A DNA stretch of 64,000 bases from Leptospiraceae bacterium (GTDB lineage Bacteria > Spirochaetota > Leptospiria > Leptospirales > Leptonemataceae): assembly GCA_026005135.1 (NCBI GenBank), contig BPKM01000006.1:1-64000 (forward strand). The letters run 5' to 3'. Positions 46,077 through 55,260 of the stretch are shown here, piece by piece. Both the position numbers and the translations under genes were made by a program. Position 1 is the first letter of the stretch, and every line of letters starts with the position of its first letter. A model generated the notes under the pieces. It did not search any database. It was not told where the DNA came from and saw only the letters and a list, made by a program, of their open reading frames with translations.

Positions 46077-47096
46077 ATGAGATATATAGGAGTGGATTTG
46101 CACAAAGACAACTTTGTAGTATGTTATATGGGAAAGGGGACAGAAGAAAAGAGATTTGAGAAATATAAGTTGTTGGAAATTGGGAAATTTATAAAGACAT
46201 TAAATAAAGAAGATATATTAGCAGTAGAGTCTACAACGAATGTAAAGTATTTCAGGAAGAAGGTAAAAGATTATGTATCTCGCGTAATAGTGGTAAATCC
46301 TCGCAAATTTAAGATAATCAGTGAGTCTACAAAGAAAACAGATAAGAATGATGCGGAATTGCTGGCATATTATGCGAGTAAAGAGATGTTGCCAGAAGTT
46401 CGGATTAAAGATGATGCTTATGTGGAGATAGAAAGTTTAACGAATACAAGGAACAAATTAGTAGAGTTAAGAAGTAGTTTAAAGAATAAGATTCACAATC
46501 TTTTATTATCACAGGGAATATTAACCAAAAAAGAACAATTTTCAAGTGATAAGAGTTTAGAGAAGGTATTAGAATATGAAGAATTGAGCGAAACAGTAAG
46601 ATTTGAATTAAAAATTATAGTTAATCAGATTTTATCTTTAAATGAATCTATCAAAGAAATAGATAAAAAATTAGAAGAGTTAGGGAAATCTTTATCAGGT
46701 TTTACAAATATTACAAGTATAAAAGGGATAGGAACAAAAACAGGGATAACATTATTAGCGGTAATAGGAAACATAAATGATTTTGAAAATGAGAAGAAAT
46801 TATTTTCCTATTTTGGTTTAGTACCAACAATACATCATTCTAATAATAAGAAAATTAATGGACATATAACGAAAAGAGGCAGTAAATTAGGAAGAAAAGT
46901 TTTGATACAATCTACCCTGATAGCGATAAAATATTCACCCTATTTGAGGGACTTTTATACAAGATTAAGAATGAAAAAAGGGAATGGAAAAGCGATTATA
47001 GCAACATCGAGGAAATTGCTTAAAATTATTTATCTTACATTAAAATATAATTTGGTATTTGAAGATTTCTCTAATTTTGTAATAAAAGCAGCATAA
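46077..47096 (+). CDS. IS110-family transposase/recombinase
   Basis: This protein of about 339 residues has an N-terminal RuvC-like DEDD domain: RYIGVDLHKDNFVVCYMG (first Asp), AVESTTNVKYF (Glu), and TKKTDKNDAELLAYYAS (Asp pair). A coiled-coil linker follows, then the C-terminal Tnp domain with ITSIKGIGTKTGITLLAVIG-type sequence, including FSYFGLVPTIHHSN and KINGHITKRGSKLGRKVLIQST, where the conserved Ser is the nucleophile. The start is ATG 46077 behind GGAGG; an in-frame ATG at 46065 overlaps that Shine-Dalgarno. The gene looks intact. The family uses a bridge RNA to pair donor and target DNA. Confidence 0.92.
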   Translation: MRYIGVDLHKDNFVVCYMGKGTEEKRFEKYKLLEIGKFIKTLNKEDILAVESTTNVKYFRKKVKDYVSRVIVVNPRKFKIISESTKKTDKNDAELLAYYASKEMLPEVRIKDDAYVEIESLTNTRNKLVELRSSLKNKIHNLLLSQGILTKKEQFSSDKSLEKVLEYEELSETVRFELKIIVNQILSLNESIKEIDKKLEELGKSLSGFTNITSIKGIGTKTGITLLAVIGNINDFENEKKLFSYFGLVPTIHHSNNKKINGHITKRGSKLGRKVLIQSTLIAIKYSPYLRDFYTRLRMKKGNGKAIIATSRKLLKIIYLTLKYNLVFEDFSNFVIKAA

Positions 47097-47173
47097 AAAA
47101 GATTATAAATTATATAAAAACGGAAAAAGAGGATATTGGGAATGAATGAATAAAAAGTTGAGTAGATTCGAAA

Positions 47174-47205
47174 TTGTATGTAATTATTTTTAAAATTACA
47201 TACAA
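47174..47205. repeat. Perfect 12-bp inverted repeat upstream of the LruC gene
   Basis: TTGTATGTAATT (47174-47185) and AATTACATACAA (47194-47205) form a palindrome with an 8-nt centre. It lies between the IS110 right end and the Shine-Dalgarno at about 47221. An A run follows rather than a T run, so it is not a classical terminator for + strand transcription. It may be an operator or an mRNA stem. Confidence 0.6.
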
Positions 47206-47232
47206 AAAAAACTTTTTCATAGGAGGTAATAT

Positions 47233-48628
47233 ATGTACAAAAATAAAACAATAATATTTCTCCTAGTTTTAGGTGTATTTTTATATTGTGGTAAAGAGAA
47301 AAAACCTTTTTTATTATTTCCAGATGGAGGTAATTCTTCAGAACAGGAAGGTTTAGGCAATAATGGAACTTCATCTAATAATTCCAATGAACAAAACAAT
47401 AATGGTGGAAATCAAATAAATGATCAATGTGGAAATTTAGAGCATGATTTTCAAACAATTAGTAGATGTTAATGTTCAAATAACAGTTCTGGATATTGAT
47501 GGACCCGTTCAAGGTGCGGTTGTATTAATATCAGATCCAGCGAATAATAATGTAAATCTTTTTCAAGGTGTTACAAATGAAAATGGTATTGTAACGGGAA
47601 TTGCACAAATCAGTACAAATATACAATCTATTTTATTAGAAGTAAAAGTAGGTGATGAGGTTATCTATTCTGATAATATAAATAACCGATGTGATTTAGG
47701 ACAATATTTAGTTCGTATCGATAGACAAATTGTTTCTGATGATGATTTAAATAATGATAATCCAATTGATTCTGATGGTGATGGAACTCCAGATAATCAT
47801 GATGATTATCCAGATGATCCAACACGTGCAACCAAAGTAGTATTCCCATCTTCTGGTGTTGCAATTGTGACTTTTGAAGATCTATATCCTGTACCAGGAG
47901 ATGCTGATTTTAATGATGTTGTAATTAAAATCTATAACGAAGAAGATTTAAATACACAGGGACAGGTTGTTAGAATTAGAGGAAAATATAAATTTTTAGC
48001 GAAAGGAGCAGGTTATAATCATATTGTATTAATTAAATTACCAGGTTCTGGTACTGTGATTCAAAATGTGTATGATGGTAATAATAATTTAGTCAATCAG
48101 ATTAATACCCATGCGGATTCTTTACAAAAATTACCATTATTCTTAAAAGATTCTTTATTTTTTGCAAATCCAGTATATACTAGCTCTTCTCTCTATAATA
48201 CAGGCGAATTATGTTTCCATAATAGTAAAAAAGATAATGTTTATATACCCTGTTATTCTTCTGAATTTGAAGTAATTTTTGATGAGCCTCAGGCAAAAAC
48301 AAAAGCAACTTCTGCTCCCTATGATTTATATATCTATGTTTTAAATACAGGTAAGGAAATACATTTTCCCGGTCTATATGTAAATAATGGAGTTGATTCT
48401 TATTTAGATGATGATGGTTTTCCATGGGCATTACTTGTACCATCGGAATGGAACTGGCCTTACGAAAGAAAATATATAACAAATGGTTATCCTTGTTTTG
48501 ATGAGTGGTATATGTCCCATGGTGTAAATTATACAGATTGGTTTTTAAGAGTAGATACAACCTCTCAAAATTATATCTTTCCATATTATAATAATATCAA
48601 TTATCTTGATACTAACGGTTGCAGATAA
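47233..48628 (+). CDS. LruC-domain lipoprotein, frame broken near 47448
   Basis: Behind AGGAGG the gene encodes a lipoprotein signal (NKTIIFLLVLGVFLYC, lipidated Cys about 18) and an Asn/Gly/Ser-rich linker. At a T4 (47448-47451) the frame changes. Removing one base joins LEHDF to KQLVDVNVQITVLDIDG, a carboxypeptidase-regulatory/Ig-like module (GPVQGAVVLI...). An Asp-rich calcium-type repeat follows (DSDGDGTPDNHDDYPDDP), then a LruC domain with VTFEDLYPVPGDADFNDVV. LruC is named after a leptospiral antigen. The product should be surface-exposed. An IS110 element appears to separate the gene from operator D. Confidence 0.75.
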
Positions 48629-48656
48629 ATAAAATATAAAAATATATATACTTTAC

Positions 48657-48690
48657 GGGGAGTATTAGCTCCCTATTTTCTTTCTTTTTG
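48657..48690 (+). terminator. Rho-independent terminator
   Basis: The hairpin GGGAG-TATTAG-CTCCC is followed by TATTTTCTTTCTTTTT, 29 bp after the LruC stop. Confidence 0.85.
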
Positions 48691-48740
48691 CTTTTTTTAT
48701 TCATTTGACATATCTATTTTTTTCTTATGTTTGGATTTTA

Positions 48741-49538
48741 ATGAAACAAATCAATTATATTATTTCTCCCCAATTAGAGGAAGCTGTAAAAGTTGCAGAG
48801 ATTACAGGACGTCCCTTATTATTAAAAGGGGAACCAGGTACAGGAAAAACATTACTTGCTTATGCAATAGCTCAGAAAAAAAATTTACCTGTATTTGAAT
48901 GGCATGTAAAATCCTATTCAAAAGCATTAGATGGATTGTATACTTATGATGCAATAGCGCGATTAAATGATTCTCGTTTTTCTGAAAATTTAGAAAAAGT
49001 TAAAAATATAGAAAATTATATTGAACTTGGTGCCTTAGGAAAAGCTTTTTCTTTAGATTCTCCCTCAATTGTATTAATTGATGAGATTGATAAAGCTGAT
49101 ATTGAATTTCCCAATGATTTATTATTAGAATTAGATCAAATGGAATTTGTTATAGTTGAAACGGGCAAAAAAATTAAAGCAAAATATAGACCCTTAACAA
49201 TTATTACATCAAATAATGAAAAAGAATTACCCGATGCTTTCTTAAGAAGATGTATTTTTCATTATATAAGTTTCCCAGATCCAGAATTTATGAGGCAAAT
49301 TGTATTGACTCATTTTCCAGATATTGATAATCAATTATTAGAAAATGCGATTGAAATTTTTTATAAGATTCGTAATATTAGCGATTTAAAGAAAAAACCC
49401 ACTACTTCCGAATTTATAGATTGGTTGCAGGTATTAATTATAGAAAAAGAAAAATTCAGAGGAGAAAACCGCATACCTTTTATTGGTGCTTTAATAAAAA
49501 ACGAAGAAGATTTAAAATTAATCCAATATAAAATTTAA
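48741..49538 (+). CDS. MoxR-like AAA+ ATPase
   Basis: The start is ATG 48741; the upstream in-frame extension is hydrophobic and lies in the terminator region. The protein has 265 residues: Walker A in LLKGEPGTGKTLLAYAI, sensor-type LYTYDAIARLND, Walker B in SIVLIDEIDKADIEF, sensor 1 TIITSNNEKELPDAF, and an arginine-finger LRRCIFHYISFPDP. It resembles MoxR/AAA_5 chaperone ATPases, but no von-Willebrand-A partner gene is nearby. It precedes a restriction-modification system by 16 bp, so it may be an accessory ATPase of that locus. That link is inferred from position only. Confidence 0.78.
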   Translation: MKQINYIISPQLEEAVKVAEITGRPLLLKGEPGTGKTLLAYAIAQKKNLPVFEWHVKSYSKALDGLYTYDAIARLNDSRFSENLEKVKNIENYIELGALGKAFSLDSPSIVLIDEIDKADIEFPNDLLLELDQMEFVIVETGKKIKAKYRPLTIITSNNEKELPDAFLRRCIFHYISFPDPEFMRQIVLTHFPDIDNQLLENAIEIFYKIRNISDLKKKPTTSEFIDWLQVLIIEKEKFRGENRIPFIGALIKNEEDLKLIQYKI

Positions 49539-49554
49539 AAACGTTAATAAAAAT

Positions 49555-50778
49555 ATGAAAAATTTTGTAAAAGTCATTTTTGGTGATAGTAGAAATATGT
49601 CAGAAGTAGAGGATTGTTCTATTGATCTTATTATTACTTCTCCACCTTACTGGAATATTAAGAATTATGGAGTTGATGGTCAAATTGGGTTTGGACAAAA
49701 TCTCCATGACTATTTGAAGAATTTATATTTAGTTTGGAAAGAATGTTATAGAATACTTAAAGAGGGAAGAAGATTATGTATAAATATTGGAGATCAATTT
49801 GCTCGTTCTATAATTTATGGGAAATATAAAGTAATTCCTTTACATGCTGAAATTATCTTACAATGCGAAGATATTGGTTTTGATTATATGGGATCAATTA
49901 TCTGGCAGAAAAAAACTACTATGAATACAACTGGTGGTGCAAATATAATGGGTTCTTATCCATATCCACCTAATGGTATGATTGAAATCGATTATGAGTA
50001 TATATTATTATTTAAAAAGTCTGGCAAAATGAAAAAAATTTCCAAAGAAATAAAAGAAAAATCTAAGTTAAGTAAAGAAGAATGGAAAGAATATTATACT
50101 GGTCATTGGAATTTTTCTGGAGAAAGACAATTAAATCACGAAGCAATGTTCCCGGAAGAATTACCCAAGAGATTAATTAAGATGTTTTCGTTTGTTGGAG
50201 ATATAATTTTAGATCCTTTCTTGGGTAGCGGTACAACCTTAAAGATGGCTATAGAATTGGGGAGGAATGGTATAGGATATGAAATTAATTATAAATACAA
50301 AACCATTATTGAAGAAAAATTAACAAATAAAAAAGATTTATTCCATCAATTCTATTCAATAGATTATGTAATTAGAGAAGATAATATATCTTCCAATCCA
50401 GACTTAGTAGAAAATTATAAGCCAGTTATAAAAAATATTATACCTCGAATTAATCCAGATAAATTTAATTTTAAAGAGAAATATTATAAAGTAGTAAAAA
50501 TCATAAATGAGTCAACGATTCAATTAAGTGGTGGTTTACAGGTTACTTTTTTGGGTATTGAAATATTAAAAAAAGAAGATGTATTAGAATATTTAAATAA
50601 ATTTGTTCTAAATAAAGAAGTTTATCTTAAATTTAGTAGCGATAATTCATTAAAGTTGATAAATAATGAAAAAGTTATAAAAGCTTATGTATATTTAAAA
50701 AATAAAATTTTTATTAATAGGTATTTAATTAAAAGTGGAATGGCAAAACCTAATAAAGACTTTAAAATCAAAATATAG
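49555..50778 (+). CDS. DNA methyltransferase (N4-cytosine type, beta class) with C-terminal SNase-like domain
   Basis: This 407-residue protein has the catalytic motif TSPPYW at residues 28-33 and the SAM-binding motif DPFLGSGTT at 220-228. That order is the beta class, and SPPYW favours N4-methylcytosine. The target-recognition region lies between them. From about residue 308 a second domain resembles staphylococcal-nuclease/Tudor-SN folds (VTFLGIEIL, YLNKFVLNKEVYLKF, KVIKAYVYLKNKIFINRYL, IKSGMAK), apparently without the catalytic Arg/Glu set, so it probably binds nucleic acid. The MjaI-like enzyme follows at 50801, making a type II system likely. A CTAG target is a guess from that neighbour. 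Confidence 0.85.
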   Translation: MKNFVKVIFGDSRNMSEVEDCSIDLIITSPPYWNIKNYGVDGQIGFGQNLHDYLKNLYLVWKECYRILKEGRRLCINIGDQFARSIIYGKYKVIPLHAEIILQCEDIGFDYMGSIIWQKKTTMNTTGGANIMGSYPYPPNGMIEIDYEYILLFKKSGKMKKISKEIKEKSKLSKEEWKEYYTGHWNFSGERQLNHEAMFPEELPKRLIKMFSFVGDIILDPFLGSGTTLKMAIELGRNGIGYEINYKYKTIIEEKLTNKKDLFHQFYSIDYVIREDNISSNPDLVENYKPVIKNIIPRINPDKFNFKEKYYKVVKIINESTIQLSGGLQVTFLGIEILKKEDVLEYLNKFVLNKEVYLKFSSDNSLKLINNEKVIKAYVYLKNKIFINRYLIKSGMAKPNKDFKIKI

Positions 50779-50800
50779 ATATGTAGGATAAAAAAGAGAG

Positions 50801-51466
50801 ATGTCAAAAGAATGGATTTTGAACATAGCTACAAATAGATGGGGATTAAACAAAAAAAATAATGTTGGTCCAGTATCAGAATGGATTAGAGAATGTAATC
50901 CAAAAAATATTAAAGATTGGGAAAATTATTATTTTGAAAAACTTGGTATTTTTTTAAGTTCAAAAGGATTATTGGTTAATCCCAGGGAATATATCCAGGA
51001 ATTAGGTAAGAAATTATATATTAAAATTACAGAAGTTATTCAATCTGAAATTGAGGATATTGAAGAAGTGGATTGTGTACAATATTTATATAATCTTCTA
51101 ATCAATAGAACTTTTCAGGGATATAAAACAGAAATTAATACTATTTATGGATTATTAAAGAATGAATTAGATGTTGAAATTAAACCAGCTCCGGATAAAT
51201 GGGATAGAATTTTTAATGTAGATTTTTACATAAAAATTAAGGAATTTTATATAGGATTACAAATTAAACCTATATCATATAATCAAATGAATCAAGCATA
51301 TAATTGGCAGGAGTGGTTAAAAAATTCTCATAAAAAGTTTCAGGAAAAATATAAGGGAAAAGTTTTTATAATCTTTTCTATAAAAAGAGATGGTAAAAAA
51401 GAAATTGCAAATCCAGAAATTATTAATGATATAAAAAAAGAAATTCAAAGATTAAAAAGTTTGTAA
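50801..51466 (+). CDS. MjaI-like type II restriction endonuclease
   Basis: This 221-residue protein starts KEWILNIATNRWGLNKKNNV and contains GPVSEWIRECNPKN, pattern elements that I recall from the MjaI endonuclease family (recognition CTAG). The likely nuclease core is FNVDFYIKIKEFYIGLQIKP, an Asp ... Gln-X-Lys variant of PD-(D/E)XK. The gene follows the methyltransferase by 22 bp with a GAGAG Shine-Dalgarno-like site. It probably cuts DNA that lacks the methylation of its partner. The family assignment is from memory and should be tested by profile search. Confidence 0.7.
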   Translation: MSKEWILNIATNRWGLNKKNNVGPVSEWIRECNPKNIKDWENYYFEKLGIFLSSKGLLVNPREYIQELGKKLYIKITEVIQSEIEDIEEVDCVQYLYNLLINRTFQGYKTEINTIYGLLKNELDVEIKPAPDKWDRIFNVDFYIKIKEFYIGLQIKPISYNQMNQAYNWQEWLKNSHKKFQEKYKGKVFIIFSIKRDGKKEIANPEIINDIKKEIQRLKSL

Positions 51467-51473
51467 TTTTTCT

Positions 51474-53579
<2,106 letters not shown>

Positions 53580-53659
53580 TTACCTTCTACTAAATTCTTT
53601 TTTAGATAGTTTAATATTTGGTACTTTAGCTTTGTAAATTATAATAGATAAAAATTTAA

Positions 53660-53690
53660 TTGACATAATATTTGTTTTTTTTTATATAAT
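53660..53690 (+). promoter_or_regulatory. Promoter of the CARF gene ahead of the Cmr operon
   Basis: A perfect -35 TTGACA (53660-53665) is followed after 17 bp by TATATA (53683-53688), with TATAAT also available at 53685-53690. Transcription would begin about 5 bp or less before the ATG at 53700, so the message is probably leaderless. Confidence 0.65.
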
Positions 53691-53699
53691 ATTTTTATT

Positions 53700-54317
53700 A
53701 TGAATTATACTAATCTAAAAGAATTTCATATTATTAGTTGTGGAACATCTTTACTAACAAATATAAAAGGGAAAGACTTTAAAGTAAATAACCTAAATGA
53801 GGAAGAGAAAAATATTTTAATTGATGAAATCTATAATGAACTTTGTTGTGATCCGAAAAAATATTCTGCTGAATTAAATGCTTTTTTAAAAGTGGTTGAG
53901 AATAAATCTCCCCAGAATATTGAATATTTCTTAATTGGAACTATGACAGATGATTGTTTAATTGTAATAGAAACTTTACATAAATATCTAAAACATAAAA
54001 ATTACAATAATAATATTGATTTCTATGAATATTACTATGCAGGCGAATTATCTTTTGAATCGAATAAAAATTCTATTAATGATAATGTTTTAAATGATTT
54101 ACAAAATAGCTTTAAGGAAAAGTTAAAAAAATTGTATGATGAAGTAAAAAAAATTGTCCAAAATAAAAAGAAACAAGGTTATAAAATCTATTTTAATTGT
54201 ACTGGAGGATTAAAAGCACAGGTAATTACTTTGGCAAAAGTAGGATTTGATACTGAATCAATTATCTATTATATTCCAGAATCGTTTAAAAGAGTAGTTT
54301 TTTTTCCGAATTTATAA
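53700..54317 (+). CDS. Stand-alone CARF-domain protein (ring-nuclease-like)
   Basis: This 205-residue protein consists essentially of one CARF domain. The first motif is FHIISCGTSLL (Ser17) and the second YFNCTGGLKAQVITLAK (Lys172), the Ser and Lys positions reported for Crn1-type ring nucleases. It lacks any C-terminal effector or winged-helix domain. The likely role is binding and cleaving cA4 or cA6 to switch off the Cas10 signal. It has its own promoter with almost no 5' leader, and cmr1 follows after 74 bp. Confidence 0.78.
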   Translation: MNYTNLKEFHIISCGTSLLTNIKGKDFKVNNLNEEEKNILIDEIYNELCCDPKKYSAELNAFLKVVENKSPQNIEYFLIGTMTDDCLIVIETLHKYLKHKNYNNNIDFYEYYYAGELSFESNKNSINDNVLNDLQNSFKEKLKKLYDEVKKIVQNKKKQGYKIYFNCTGGLKAQVITLAKVGFDTESIIYYIPESFKRVVFFPNL

Positions 54318-54333
54318 ATTTTTTTATGATTTT

Positions 54334-54366
54334 TTGAAACATTTTAATAATATTTTAACTTATAAT
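54334..54366 (+). promoter_or_regulatory. Possible second promoter, ahead of cmr1
   Basis: A good -10 TATAAT (54361-54366) has a TTGAAA (54334-54339) upstream, though the 21-bp spacer is long. A Shine-Dalgarno AGAGGA precedes the cmr1 ATG. Confidence 0.4.
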
Positions 54367-54391
54367 ATTATAAAAGCAAAAAGAGGAAATT

Positions 54392-55246
54392 ATGCATAAA
54401 TTAACTTTTGAATGCGAAGTTCTTACACCACTATTTATGTATGGGGCGAATTCCAAAGAAGATTTAGAACTACGTACATCAGAAATTAAAGGTATGATGA
54501 GGTTCTGGTGGCGTGCTATTATGTCAGAAAATAACATAGAAAAATTACAAAAAGAAGAAGGAAAAATTTTTGGAAGTACAGATGAAAAAAGCAAATTTAT
54601 GATTAGGATAAGAGATTATAAACTTAATTTATCAAATTATAAGTATGGTTCTTTTAATCCATTACCTCATAAAGAAAATTTATCATTTAAAAAAATGGGA
54701 TTTATTCCTAGATTAAATTTTAATATAGAAATAACTATATTTGAAAATAATTATAAAGTATTGATTGAAAATATTTTTATATTAACTACAATTTTAGGTG
54801 GATTTGGAAATCGCTCTCGAAGGGGCTTTGGAAGTATAAAAATAAATAATTCTAGGGATTTTGGTTTTGAGGAAATAAACTATAAAATAATATTACAAAA
54901 ACTTAATTTTATAAGAAATACTTATCAAATCACATCAAACAAAATTCAAAACATTTCAAAAGGAGGAGGAAATTATCCCTGGATTAAAGAAATAGAAATT
55001 GGAAAAAATCGTTATAATGATTATAATTATCTATTAAAAAAAATCGGTGATGCAACTCATTTATATTCTGTTCCATCCTTAGATAATGCTAATCCAAGAA
55101 TGGCATCACCAATCTATGTATCTGTTATAGAAAATAATAAACATTATTATCCAATTATTACCACATTAAATAGTGTTTTTCCTAGTTATTATCCAAAATT
55201 AAATATTCATAAACAAAGCGAATTTAAAAATAAAATCTTACAATAA
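54392..55246 (+). CDS. cmr1: Type III-B CRISPR RAMP protein Cmr1
   Basis: This 284-residue Cas7-like subunit of the Cmr complex begins KLTFECEVLTPLFMYGAN and has the Cmr1 signature LRTSEIKGMMRFWWRAIM. The glycine-rich RAMP loop GGFGNRSRRGFGSIKI lies near residue 135-150. Cmr1 caps the 3' end of the crRNA in the effector complex. The Shine-Dalgarno is AGAGGA. It is followed by cas10 after 14 bp. It is rather short for Cmr1 (often 300 residues or more) but all main motifs are present. Confidence 0.93.
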   Translation: MHKLTFECEVLTPLFMYGANSKEDLELRTSEIKGMMRFWWRAIMSENNIEKLQKEEGKIFGSTDEKSKFMIRIRDYKLNLSNYKYGSFNPLPHKENLSFKKMGFIPRLNFNIEITIFENNYKVLIENIFILTTILGGFGNRSRRGFGSIKINNSRDFGFEEINYKIILQKLNFIRNTYQITSNKIQNISKGGGNYPWIKEIEIGKNRYNDYNYLLKKIGDATHLYSVPSLDNANPRMASPIYVSVIENNKHYYPIITTLNSVFPSYYPKLNIHKQSEFKNKILQ

Positions 55247-55260
55247 TCAAGAGGTATAAT

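Larger units (their letters stand above)
45860..47160 (+). mobile_element. IS110-family insertion sequence (ends inferred)
   Basis: The element consists of a structured non-coding left part, one transposase gene (46077-47096) and a short right part. The 9-bp repeat AAAAAGTTG occurs on both sides (45851-45859 and 47152-47160) and is used here to set the ends. Base composition and codon use of the region are less AT-rich than the neighbours, as expected for an incoming element. No terminal inverted repeats are seen, which fits IS110. The exact ends are uncertain by several bases. Confidence 0.65.

Noticed and set aside
47174..47205. Inverted repeat read as a terminator for the IS110 transposase
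   Set aside because: The stem is AT-rich and is followed by A rather than T on the transcribed strand, so it is listed only as an inverted repeat.
48180..48584. Minus-strand frame of 134 codons within the LruC gene
   Set aside because: It is a reverse-strand shadow of the LruC-domain coding region, rich in His/Tyr, with no family features.
54318..54391. Possible CRISPR repeat or leader between the CARF gene and cmr1
   Set aside because: It is only 74 bp of AT-rich promoter-like DNA with no repeated unit.
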